NCBI GenBank assembly: GCA_963975155.1
Contig: CAXBFG010000001.1
Span: 424,209 to 488,208 of the forward strand
Direction: 5' to 3'
Source of the DNA: UBA5109 sp963975155
GTDB taxonomy: Bacteria > Pseudomonadota > Gammaproteobacteria > Pseudomonadales > Pseudohongiellaceae
DNA length: 64,000 bases
Shown: in pieces, positions 46,024 through 54,180 of the stretch
Layout: each line of letters opens with the position of its first letter
Numbering within the stretch: position 1 is the stretch's first letter
Position numbers and translations under genes: made by a program
Notes under the pieces: model-generated
Database searches by the model: none
What the model was told of the DNA's origin: nothing
Seen by the model: only the letters and a program-made list of their open reading frames with translations

Positions 46024-46932
46024 TCAGAATAAATCCCAGTCAGGTTTTTCTCCGCCCAAATTGTTAATCAGGAATTCAATAAATACCCGTACTTTTGCGG
46101 GCTGAAATCTTTTTTCCGGATAAATCGCCCTGAATATTCTGGGTGGTATTGTGTAGTCTTCAAACAATGGCACCAGACTTCCACTGCTCAGATCTTCAAT
46201 TACTAAATTAGATGGCAAACATGTTATTCCTAAACCGGCCAGAGCCGATTTGTGGACGGCCTCAGGATTATTACAGGAATAATTACCCGAAACTTTTACC
46301 TTGGTCTCTTCATCATCTTTAATAAATACCCACTCATCTGCTACATGATGAAACGATAACAGAAGGCAATTATGGTTCACCAGCTCTGCGGGTTGTTCAG
46401 GGGTACTCCTGGCAGCAAGATATTCAGGGCTTGCACAGACAACTCCCGGCACATTAAGTATCTTGATAGCCTTATAGGATGTGCTGGGTATATTTCCGGT
46501 AGACAGGATAATATCAAAATCCTCGATATTGACTTTGGAAAACACATCACTCATTTCTATCTGGATACTGACCAGCGGATTTTCTTTTAAAAATTGCGGA
46601 ACCATGGATGCAAGCATACGACGCCCGAAGGTTACTGGTGCGCTGACCCGCAAGGTGCCACTTGGAACATCTTTTTTTTCGAGGGCGGCATTTTCAGCAT
46701 CCTGCATCGCCAGCATAGCTTGCTGGGCATATTCAAAATAACGCGACCCCGATTCAGTGAGGCTCAGTTTGCGGGTTGTTCGCGTTAATAATTTAACGTT
46801 GAGTTTGGCTTCCAGCCCTGAAACACGTTTGCTGACAGCAGAAGTCGTAATTCCAAGTCTCTCCGCTGCCCTGGAAAAGCTTTTCTCTTCTACAACCGCT
46901 ATAAAGATAGGAATTGCACTAAAGTCCTGCAT
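46024..46932 (-). CDS. LysR-family transcriptional regulator
   Basis: It has 302 aa with an N-terminal winged helix-turn-helix (FIAVVEEKSFSRAAERLGIT, SAVSKRVSGLEAKL) and a periplasmic-binding-type effector domain. The sequence resembles the large group of LysR proteins with SGTLRVSAPVTFGRR, often controlling a neighbouring divergent gene. Here the divergent gene is the secreted PDFSG protein at 47074, and the 141-base gap holds an inverted repeat. The effector is unknown. Confidence 0.92.
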   Translation of the reverse strand: MQDFSAIPIFIAVVEEKSFSRAAERLGITTSAVSKRVSGLEAKLNVKLLTRTTRKLSLTESGSRYFEYAQQAMLAMQDAENAALEKKDVPSGTLRVSAPVTFGRRMLASMVPQFLKENPLVSIQIEMSDVFSKVNIEDFDIILSTGNIPSTSYKAIKILNVPGVVCASPEYLAARSTPEQPAELVNHNCLLLSFHHVADEWVFIKDDEETKVKVSGNYSCNNPEAVHKSALAGLGITCLPSNLVIEDLSSGSLVPLFEDYTIPPRIFRAIYPEKRFQPAKVRVFIEFLINNLGGEKPDWDLF

Positions 46933-46968
46933 ACTGACCGCTATTATTTATTTTAAGTTAACAAAGAA

Positions 46969-47002
46969 TTTCCAAATAGGCACTTTATAGTCTGCTTGGA
47001 AA
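46969..47002. promoter_or_regulatory. Inverted repeat in the LysR/PDFSG divergent promoter
   Basis: Perfect arms TTTCCAA (46969-46975) and TTGGAAA (46996-47002) are separated by 20 bases, midway between the divergent start codons. Such a dyad in an AT-rich divergent region is the expected place for a LysR-type protein to bind. The assignment is inferred from position only. Confidence 0.4.
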
Positions 47003-47073
47003 GAATATACTGTCATAGCATTAAAACCAAAACAATAAGATTCCTGCAAAACTAAAATAAAAAGAGCAGAGCC

Positions 47074-48135
47074 ATGATAAATAAAATACCTCGTATCAGG
47101 TTGTTAATTCCTCTACTGACCCTATGCCATATGCTTCTGGCCTTGCCGTCACTGGCGCAGACTAATACCGGCACCATTACCGGTAATCTGCTGGACCCCA
47201 ATGGTTCCGTTATCACCGGCTTGAGTTCGTCCATTACCCTCACCAGTATTGAAAACGGTACAGTCTATGATGCTAACGTTACATTGGCCGGGCAATATTC
47301 ACTCACCAATATTCCGCCTGGTATGTATAACCTGAATTTCCCGGTTTCCTGTTGCATGTACCGCACTTATGAAGAAGAAAATGTTGAAATACTCGCAGGT
47401 AGTTCCATGCGACGCGATCTTAATCTGGAGTGGCACATTAATCTCGGCACAATCGGTGATGATCCAGGCATGCTTGCCGAAGATATGATTTCTCAATCCG
47501 GCGATTTATCAGGCCCCACCCCAAGAATGCCGGATGGTAAACCTGATTTTTCAGGGGTTTGGTACAATGTACCAAACCGTGAACCTATCCGCCCTGAACC
47601 GCTTCAACCCTGGGCAGCAGAAATCCAGCAACAGTTAAGAGAACTTGGACAACAGGGTTCGGCTTCCTACTGCCTGCCCCAGAGCGCCGTTATCAGCACA
47701 CTGATCTTTCCCTATAAATTTGTGCAAACCAATGATCTGCTCGTACAAATGATTGAGTTTGTCACACCCGGATTCCGGCAGATATTCCTGGATGGCAGGA
47801 CCCGACCAGACATCTGGAATCCTTCATGGTACGGCTTTTCTAGCGGTCACTGGGAGGGTGATACGCTCGTGGTGGAGTCGACAGGTTTTAATGAAATTAC
47901 TCCCGGTTTTGGTGTTCATACGGAAGCATTAAAAATTACCGAGCGTTATACACGTCCTCAAAATGACATCTTATTAATTGAAGTCATTGCCGAAGACCCC
48001 GAGGCCTATACTGAAGTTTGGACAAGACATTATGAAGCCCGATTAGTAGAAGGCCAGGAAATACTTGAATTTGTCTGTGCCGAAGGAAATGACACTTCGC
48101 TTTTTGCACAGCCCGTTTGGCGCGGAAGGCCCTGA
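47074..48135 (+). CDS. Secreted protein: carboxypeptidase-regulatory-like domain plus PDFSG/GHWEGD domain
   Basis: A signal peptide ends near residue 29 (SLAQ). Residues about 31-118 look like a carboxypeptidase-regulatory/CNA-B beta-sandwich (GTITGNLLDPNGSVI, YSLTNIPPGMYNL). From about 157 a second domain carries PDFSG (157-161), GHWEGDTLVV (258-267) and cysteines 200 and 335 that may form a disulfide. The second domain is clearly paralogous to the product at 50048-50818, which lacks the first domain. I do not know an assigned function. A DUF6152 gene follows by 57 bases. Confidence 0.75.
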   Translation: MINKIPRIRLLIPLLTLCHMLLALPSLAQTNTGTITGNLLDPNGSVITGLSSSITLTSIENGTVYDANVTLAGQYSLTNIPPGMYNLNFPVSCCMYRTYEEENVEILAGSSMRRDLNLEWHINLGTIGDDPGMLAEDMISQSGDLSGPTPRMPDGKPDFSGVWYNVPNREPIRPEPLQPWAAEIQQQLRELGQQGSASYCLPQSAVISTLIFPYKFVQTNDLLVQMIEFVTPGFRQIFLDGRTRPDIWNPSWYGFSSGHWEGDTLVVESTGFNEITPGFGVHTEALKITERYTRPQNDILLIEVIAEDPEAYTEVWTRHYEARLVEGQEILEFVCAEGNDTSLFAQPVWRGRP

Positions 48136-48192
48136 AGCCATCAATAATGAGAAGCCCAATTAACCTATACAATATTCTGGAGTACAAAAAAC

Positions 48193-48591
48193 ATGAAAAA
48201 GATAAGCGTCTGCTGCACCCTGTTTCTCTTAGCGTTTTTTCCTTTAAGCGTGCTATCTCATCATTCCTTTATCAGTCAGTTCGATCCTGCTAAGGAAGTC
48301 GTCATGAATGGAACAGTAGCCAGAGTCAGATGGACGAACCCCCATGCTTTTTTTGACGTCACGGTAGTCAATGAATCTGGTGTCGAGGAACTTTGGGCAT
48401 TCGAATTAGGCAGCCCCAATACCCTGATCAGATATGGCTGGTTCCGCGATACTATTAAAGTTGGTGATGAGGTAAGTGTCGACGGCTATCTGGCCAGAAG
48501 CGGTGCAAATCTGGCGAATGCAAAAATAGTGACACTTGCTGATGGCACAGTCATACAGGCAGGGTCCTCCTATCTTGAACAAACCCGATAA
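48193..48591 (+). CDS. Exported DUF6152-family protein, copy 1
   Basis: It is a 132-residue protein with a signal peptide (to about residue 22). The mature protein would begin His-His-Ser. Conserved features are RVRWTNPHAFFDV with His51, an ELGSPN segment and GDEVSVDGYLARSG. It pairs with the second copy at 50815-51201. The family has no established role; a small beta-rich periplasmic protein is likely. A GGAG site precedes the ATG. It lies downstream of the PDFSG gene and upstream of the exported methyltransferase-like gene. Confidence 0.8.
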   Translation: MKKISVCCTLFLLAFFPLSVLSHHSFISQFDPAKEVVMNGTVARVRWTNPHAFFDVTVVNESGVEELWAFELGSPNTLIRYGWFRDTIKVGDEVSVDGYLARSGANLANAKIVTLADGTVIQAGSSYLEQTR

Positions 48592-48708
48592 AGCAAATAA
48601 GCACAACAGTCCTGATAGACAAGTCTCTGATAAGCCAGTTATATCTTGATTTTAAGCTTTAGGTGGACTAGTTTTGCCTTACTTTCATTCGTACGCCAAG
48701 GAAAAATA

Positions 48709-49422
48709 ATGCAAACCCTGATAAAAAAAATCACTTTAGTCATTTGCCTGCTAAGCATGGTAAGCGGGGCCTATGCGGTTGCCCCTGATTTCGTCGAAAA
48801 ACTCAATGCCAGACCCGATGCAGACAGGGCCAGAGATGGGGCCCGTCATCCTTACCAGATTATGAATCTGCTCGGTGTTGAAGAAGGTATGACAGTTCTT
48901 GATATAGGTTCCCAGACTGGCTGGTGGACAAGAGTATTTGATGCCGCAGTAGGACCAACAGGAACCATCATTGCACAGGGTGCAGATGGCGGCGTACGTG
49001 GCGGCCCTCCTCCTGCTGATATGGCAGCTATGTCCAATGTTGAACTGGTAGCTGATCTCGGCGACATCCAAAGCAATAGCGTCGATGTAGCCGTGACAGC
49101 ATTAAATGTCCACCATGGCAATGCAGAACGCTTCGTGCCTTATTTTGAACAAATTAAAAATGCACTCAAACCTGGTGGCATCGTTGCCGTCATTGACCAC
49201 ATTGGCGATGCAAGTCGTGATAATTCCCGCTTACACAGAGTTGTGCCTGCTGATGTCCGCTCATGGATAGAAGCCGCTGGTCTGGAAATCATTGAAGATT
49301 CAAATTTAATGCGCAATAACGCAGACGACCACACCTTATCTGCCAATATGGGTCCAAATGATTCAATTCTCGGCAGAAATACTGATCGTTTTCTTTTTGT
49401 AGTCAGAAAACCAGCAATGTAA
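48709..49422 (+). CDS. Exported class I methyltransferase-like protein
   Basis: The ATG at 48709, with an AAGGAA site, opens a clear signal peptide (MQTLIKKITLVICLLSMVSG, cleavage near AYA); an in-frame ATG at 48646 would bury it and lacks a site. The mature part has a Rossmann-type methyltransferase fold with motif I VLDIGSQTGWWTRVF and a later LKPGGIVAVIDH strand. It resembles the predicted exported methyltransferases of COG4798. SAM is not known in the periplasm, so activity is doubtful. It ends at a strong terminator. Confidence 0.85.
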   Translation: MQTLIKKITLVICLLSMVSGAYAVAPDFVEKLNARPDADRARDGARHPYQIMNLLGVEEGMTVLDIGSQTGWWTRVFDAAVGPTGTIIAQGADGGVRGGPPPADMAAMSNVELVADLGDIQSNSVDVAVTALNVHHGNAERFVPYFEQIKNALKPGGIVAVIDHIGDASRDNSRLHRVVPADVRSWIEAAGLEIIEDSNLMRNNADDHTLSANMGPNDSILGRNTDRFLFVVRKPAM

Positions 49423-49448
49423 ATTTAAAGTTGAATTAAGCATTGTAC

Positions 49449-49476
49449 AAAGCCCCTTCTTCAGGGGCTTTTTTTT
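49449..49476 (+). terminator. Rho-independent terminator
   Basis: Stem arms AAAGCCCC and GGGGCTTT surround a 7-base loop and run into eight T residues on the plus strand. It ends the plus-strand series PDFSG-DUF6152-methyltransferase and lies between convergent genes. Confidence 0.9.
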
Positions 49477-49510
49477 GAGTGCATTTTTGCAGCAGTGAAA
49501 TTTCCCGAAG

Positions 49511-50014
49511 CTACTTTAGGGAAACAAGCTTGTATTTGTTTTTATGATAAATAATGCTGAATGTAATCAGCACCGCAAAGGGTACCGAAATCAGAAAGGA
49601 GTATGCAATTAACTGGCTTGGGTTCAAACCGTAAGACAGTTCACGGACGAAATACTCTGTTGCTCCTGCAGCCCATAAACCCAGCTCCGCACCATTCATG
49701 CCGATATTATGTCGCATCACTGCATTAGGCTTGCGCTTTCCTAACATAGGTATCAGCCCGAACAGTAAAAAACCAAGTGACACAGGAATCAGAAAATGAA
49801 AAACACCAATGGAGCCATCATTGAAATCATAAATAAACAGGGCTGAAATATTGACTATCAAAAGGGCAACTACAAATACATAACCCGCTTTTTTATGTAT
49901 TGCTGTGCCCTTCGTTGAAAGCAACATTATTAAGCCCGTCAGCATGCCAACTACTGCACTGGAAAAATGCAATAATCCCGTAAACGAATGAACCCAGTTT
50001 GTTAAATCAAACAC
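49511..50014 (-). CDS. DUF2306-family membrane protein
   Basis: This is a small membrane protein of 167 aa with four predicted helices and the IHKKAGYVFVVALLIVN segment typical of DUF2306. No function is established. The start is GTG at 50014 with an AGG-type site. It is the last gene of a minus-strand group beginning with the NTF2-like lipoprotein, and converges with the methyltransferase-like gene. Confidence 0.75.
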   Translation of the reverse strand: MFDLTNWVHSFTGLLHFSSAVVGMLTGLIMLLSTKGTAIHKKAGYVFVVALLIVNISALFIYDFNDGSIGVFHFLIPVSLGFLLFGLIPMLGKRKPNAVMRHNIGMNGAELGLWAAGATEYFVRELSYGLNPSQLIAYSFLISVPFAVLITFSIIYHKNKYKLVSLK

Positions 50015-50047
50015 CAGCCTATACCTGCCTGTTCAATTAATTGACAT

Positions 50048-50818
50048 TTATTCCTGCGCTTCAGACATTTCACAGGTTCCACCGGCACAACGGTTATTCT
50101 CCTGGCAAACGTATTCCATCAGACCAAGTTCTTCCCAGTCCGGACGTGCACTCAACTCAAAGTCCTGAGTGAAAGGTCGAGTAAATATCTTCGGATCATC
50201 TATGGTGATCTGATAAAGGAGCTTATCGCCCTGGTGGGTGAGACGCTCTACAGTATGCAGTGCATCGCTGTGCCAACGGGTTTTGGTAGGATCCGTATAA
50301 TGATAATCATCCAGAATCCAGCGCTTGAAATTCACCGTATCGATAACCAGTGTGTCTCCCTCCCAATGACCAACTGAATCTCCGTAGTAGGAAGGCTCCA
50401 GGCCCTCGCGATGCGGACGTCCATCAGTCGGGATAATACGGGCAGCTCGCTGTAGTTCTGGAAGAAACACCAGATAGTCAGTGTTCTGTACTATCTGTAT
50501 GGGGAGGATATACAACATGCCGCCCGGAAAACCACCAGGCAAACACATGGCCCGAGGCTCATCATGGTAAGGGTCTCCGTTGCGCTCCTCATAGAGCAGA
50601 CTCTCTGCGCCGGGTAAAAGAGGAGCCATCTTGTCTGCATTAAATATCAGGTTGCCGCGAGGGCCGGTGGCATTGATTGTTGCGGGGGGAGCATAAATAC
50701 CCGAAAAATCGGGTTTGTTATTCTGCATACGCGGGATATTAACCTGGGCATTTACAACGGTGACCGTTAGTGAAGCGAATATCAAAAGCCCGGCTGTGCT
50801 TTTCTTCAAAAATTTCAT
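50048..50818 (-). CDS. Secreted PDFSG/GHWEGD-domain protein, copy 2
   Basis: It has 256 aa with a signal peptide to about residue 24 (VNAQ). It shares with the product at 47074 the PDFSG motif (36-40), CLP (Cys92), a QNTDYL-type segment, GHWEGDTLVI (150-159), an ALHTVER-type segment and E-Y-V-C near residue 238. It lacks the N-terminal beta-sandwich domain of that paralogue and ends in a short Cys-containing tail. An AGGAGG site stands 6 bases before the ATG, which overlaps the stop of the upstream DUF6152 gene (ATGA). Function unknown. Confidence 0.78.
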   Translation of the reverse strand: MKFLKKSTAGLLIFASLTVTVVNAQVNIPRMQNNKPDFSGIYAPPATINATGPRGNLIFNADKMAPLLPGAESLLYEERNGDPYHDEPRAMCLPGGFPGGMLYILPIQIVQNTDYLVFLPELQRAARIIPTDGRPHREGLEPSYYGDSVGHWEGDTLVIDTVNFKRWILDDYHYTDPTKTRWHSDALHTVERLTHQGDKLLYQITIDDPKIFTRPFTQDFELSARPDWEELGLMEYVCQENNRCAGGTCEMSEAQE

Positions 50819-51201
50819 CTTCCACCTCCTTCTGTTGCGGTGAACACGTTACTGCCATCCGAGAAAGTGACACGTCGACCAGAAGCATTATTGGAGCCAT
50901 CCCGCGCGCGTGAACCTTCAACATTAACAAGCGCACCAATTTCCAGCGCTGCTTTAGTGATACCCCGGCGCATCAGCATGCCTGGTGGGGCAGAAGAAAA
51001 ACCCCAGGTAGTCACCTCACCATCGGCATCCGTCACATCAACATAGAACCAGACGTGCGGGTTATTCCATTCCACTGCCTTAATGGTGCCACTGACGCTA
51101 ACGGGATCGTTAGGATCAAATTCAGCGGTTTCCGAGTGATGAGCAAAACCGTTTGTGCCCATCGCCATCAAGGCGATAAATAACACTAGCTTGCTTTTCA
51201 T
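50815..51201 (-). CDS. Exported DUF6152-family protein, copy 2
   Basis: It is a 128-residue protein with signal peptide cleaved after about residue 20 (NGFA), leaving a mature His-His-Ser start exactly like copy 1. The VEWNNPHVWFYVDV segment with His49 aligns to the same segment of copy 1, as does the closing GSRARDGSNNASGRRVTF-type region. It is translationally coupled to the PDFSG protein downstream. An AGGAGA site precedes the ATG. Confidence 0.8.
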   Translation of the reverse strand: MKSKLVLFIALMAMGTNGFAHHSETAEFDPNDPVSVSGTIKAVEWNNPHVWFYVDVTDADGEVTTWGFSSAPPGMLMRRGITKAALEIGALVNVEGSRARDGSNNASGRRVTFSDGSNVFTATEGGGR

Positions 51202-51304
51202 CTGCGCTCTCCTAAATTTTTATTATTCTGTATTCGTTGGTGTTCAGATACTAACTTTTCCTATTATCAAAAATCCAGAAATTTACAAACTACACGACTA
51301 AAGA

Positions 51305-52102
51305 TCAGCACTCAGGCCATATGGTTTCCGCAACCGCTCTTGCATTGAAAGCACTAACATCTACTTCTTCACCGGTGACCGGGTTCGGATAATGGAAAGG
51401 CGGGAAATAAACGTTCGGATAGACACCGGCACCATCCAGTGATGGTAAATCCGCGCCCTCACTCATTCCACTGCCATCGCCATTTATACACGCGGCTTGT
51501 TCCCCACTCCAGCCTTCATGGAAAGGCGTGTAATAAGTTGTCCAGAATTTCATTTTTTTAAATTTCCAGATACCGTCTTCTTTGATAAATTCATTTTCGT
51601 ATATACCATCAGACCAGAATTCCCGATTGCTACCGAAACCTGCGACCTGAACCATCGCACGGAACCGACCTTTTGCTGTTAAGCCACCCGGATCAACATC
51701 CACGATGCCCTGCACCTGGATATGATTGAATAGCGTGCCTCGGGCGATACCGATCTGATTACGACCCATGCGCCCCAGAAAAGCTCGCTCCACGCCTTCC
51801 TTATTCAGAAATATGCCACGTTGTGCAATTTCAACTGAGGATTCCTCTGCAAACAGATCCACTACCTGGTCCCATAAATGCTTATCAACATAGTAACCAT
51901 AGGCGCGCTCCAGCTTTTCGATCGCCTGGATATCTTCAATACGCTGTAGACGCTCTGCCTGTTCTGCAACCAAAGCCCGAAGCTCCGCCTCTGAATCCGA
52001 TTGACTGCAGGCTCCTAAGAGCAATAAACAGCCAGCCAGTAAGCCTGTTAATGCGATACGATGTGTTTTCGTGCCATGTGTATTACAAAAAGAGATAAGC
52101 AT
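51305..52102 (-). CDS. NTF2/SnoaL-like lipoprotein
   Basis: The N-terminus is a lipoprotein signal with lipobox LLGAC (Cys32). A short coiled coil precedes an NTF2/SnoaL-type cone fold (LERAYGYYVDKHLWDQVVDLFAEES), the fold used by hydratases, isomerases and many binding proteins. The C-terminal 60 residues are Pro/Gly-rich. An AAGGAC site precedes the ATG. The function cannot be named; its neighbours are the DUF6152/PDFSG pair downstream and the tannase-family gene upstream. Confidence 0.78.
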   Translation of the reverse strand: MLISFCNTHGTKTHRIALTGLLAGCLLLLGACSQSDSEAELRALVAEQAERLQRIEDIQAIEKLERAYGYYVDKHLWDQVVDLFAEESSVEIAQRGIFLNKEGVERAFLGRMGRNQIGIARGTLFNHIQVQGIVDVDPGGLTAKGRFRAMVQVAGFGSNREFWSDGIYENEFIKEDGIWKFKKMKFWTTYYTPFHEGWSGEQAACINGDGSGMSEGADLPSLDGAGVYPNVYFPPFHYPNPVTGEEVDVSAFNARAVAETIWPEC

Positions 52103-52467
52103 TATTGCTGTCCTTGTTTTTCTTAGAAAGTGAAGTGCTTCTCAGTAAGTGAAGTGTTTCTGAATGCTATATATATTAAATGGATATTTCAAAACTAATT
52201 GCTTTAAATCATATACGTCATGTTTGGAATTTCAGTAACTAAACAATGCGTACTGAAGGCTTGTAAATAAATCTGGGATAAATCAGAAGTAAAAGCCGCA
52301 CTGGTCCCGCCAGTGATTATCAAGGCTTTCGGGTTAACCCTCTGAAACAACACCGTCTGTAAGTATGAGAATCGGGATCAACAAGTCCCTTAAATGTTGT
52401 TCAGCGTTATTCAGGAAGCAATTAGCACAGGTGCTTAGCTTCAGACAAACAAACAGCTGCTACAAGC
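52103..52467. other. Non-coding gap with several short inverted repeats
   Basis: No convincing gene is seen. The gap contains nested arms AAAGCC (52292-52297)/GGCTTT (52324-52329) enclosing CACTGG/CCAGTG, a palindrome GGGTTAACCC at 52331-52340, AACAACA/TGTTGTT pairs and AGCAC/GTGCT near 52425. It lies downstream of the tannase-family gene and upstream of the lipoprotein gene, so it may carry a terminator and a promoter. Confidence 0.5.
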
Positions 52468-54156
52468 TTAAGGATTTACACAGGTAAAACTGGCTGCATC
52501 ATTAATATCACCCCTGCCTTGATAACGCGGCCATTGTGGGTATTCGCAAACCGGCCTGGTGCGACCAGCTGTCTCAGGGTTAGCATCTACAGCCACTAAT
52601 TCGCCAGGCTCCTGCCCCGCTGCTACCCAATTATCGAGAATTGAGAGTAAAGAGATACGGGCATTGAACACGCCGCTTATATGTCCCATGCCTGGAATCG
52701 TATAAAACTTTACAAAATCAGCCAGAACCTCCGGCTCATAGCGTGCTTGCAAGCGTTCGTAATACTGAATTGAACTGTAAACGGGAATAAAGTCATCAGC
52801 GCGTCCATGGAAGAACAACAGCTTGCCGCCCTTTGCCTGATAACGATCAAGATTAACGCTATTAGCACTGATCAAATGAGCAAGCTCACCTATCCTGCCG
52901 GCATAACGCCTGGGGTCAAAATCATTTATGGTATCCAGTGTTAAATCCTGAGCAATGGCGTATTTTGGTGTGGCGTTACCAGGCCCAAACTGCAAAGCCT
53001 GTCCCGGCCCCTGGGCGCCCAGATTCGGAAAGCCGCCATCCACAAAGGTCGAGCCTTCATAAGGCGTCCACTTCGGATAAATACTGTTGCCTTCATCATC
53101 CGGATAAACACTAAAACCAAGATCAAAGGGCGTGTCGATAAGATTGAGGGCTTCAATCTGCACATCAGAAAGACAATTATTCCCTGTGTCAGCACCGCCA
53201 ACACAACGAATAGGATTTTCAGGACCAAAGCGTTTAAAGTCAGCAGTTGCCTGGATACAAGCAGCAATATTACTGATGATGCCATCTTCTGCATCATCGA
53301 GCGCATCACAAGTCGCATAAACGGCAGTGGTAAATGCTGTTACTTTGGCGGGGCTTATCCAGCTGCGTTCTGCATTTGCAAACAGCGCCTTAGCAAAGTG
53401 GTTGGCAGACAAATGTAACATCACCAGATTATGTGCGGGATAACCCGCAACCACACCGTCATAATCATCAGGATAGCGTTGCACAGCATCAAAGGCTTCA
53501 TGCCCACCCTGAGAACCACCTATAAAATAGTTATAGCTTGGAGAAACACCATAGCGCGCATTGACAAGAAACATAGCAACATCATGTGTCTTCTTGATTT
53601 GCTCGTGACCAAAATTTCTTAATGCCTCATCGTTAAGAAAAAAACTGCCGTCAAAACCACCATCAGATTGATGACCTGAATCGCTGCCCAGGGTGACATA
53701 AGCTCTTGCCAAAGGGTTGGCTTCAGTATCAGCCTGTTTGATATGCGGTCCTAAACCAGTAACCAGGGTGCCGTTTAATCCACCTCCACCCATCTGTAAA
53801 GATTTGCCGTTCCAGTTACTGGGTAAGTTAACTTCGAAAATGATATCAGGGGCATTATTAGTGAACGGATGAATGGCACCGATGACTTTACAAAACTCAC
53901 CATTATGATTATCAGGACTGTTTGCGCTTATAAATTCGGCAGACTGGATACTGGCTCCCTGGGTAGCAAGACCAATGGCAGCAGAAGGGACAAGTATGCC
54001 CTGCAGACTTGAACAGGCCAGTTCTGCTGTTCTGTCCATTGGAACTGATATCGAAGACTGAGCGAAGCAAGCATTAGCAACTGATAAGGTGAAAACCACA
54101 AAAAACACCCGCAGATGCAACAGAGTTATTTGATTGAAGCTGTATAGAAGATTCAT
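52468..54156 (-). CDS. Secreted tannase/feruloyl-esterase-family hydrolase
   Basis: It is an alpha/beta hydrolase of 562 aa with a signal peptide (to about residue 33, CFAQ). The nucleophile motif is GGSQGG (213-218, Ser215). A Cys-rich, Asp-rich segment (TCDALDDAEDGIISN) matches the family calcium site, and HGRADDFIPV and GMGHISGV supply the Asp and His. Family members cleave gallate, ferulate or terephthalate-type esters; the true substrate is unknown. A GGGGAAG site precedes the ATG. It starts 24 bases after acnA and may share its transcript. Confidence 0.88.
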   Translation of the reverse strand: MNLLYSFNQITLLHLRVFFVVFTLSVANACFAQSSISVPMDRTAELACSSLQGILVPSAAIGLATQGASIQSAEFISANSPDNHNGEFCKVIGAIHPFTNNAPDIIFEVNLPSNWNGKSLQMGGGGLNGTLVTGLGPHIKQADTEANPLARAYVTLGSDSGHQSDGGFDGSFFLNDEALRNFGHEQIKKTHDVAMFLVNARYGVSPSYNYFIGGSQGGHEAFDAVQRYPDDYDGVVAGYPAHNLVMLHLSANHFAKALFANAERSWISPAKVTAFTTAVYATCDALDDAEDGIISNIAACIQATADFKRFGPENPIRCVGGADTGNNCLSDVQIEALNLIDTPFDLGFSVYPDDEGNSIYPKWTPYEGSTFVDGGFPNLGAQGPGQALQFGPGNATPKYAIAQDLTLDTINDFDPRRYAGRIGELAHLISANSVNLDRYQAKGGKLLFFHGRADDFIPVYSSIQYYERLQARYEPEVLADFVKFYTIPGMGHISGVFNARISLLSILDNWVAAGQEPGELVAVDANPETAGRTRPVCEYPQWPRYQGRGDINDAASFTCVNP

Positions 54157-54180
54157 GACTTCCCCATTTTTTTGAATTTC

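Noticed and set aside
52204..52390. An open frame of about 60 codons on the minus strand with a glycine/serine-rich segment (LIITGGTSAAFTSD)
   Set aside because: It has no convincing start or ribosome site, a stop lies just upstream, and I could not match it to a family; it may be chance or a worn gene fragment.
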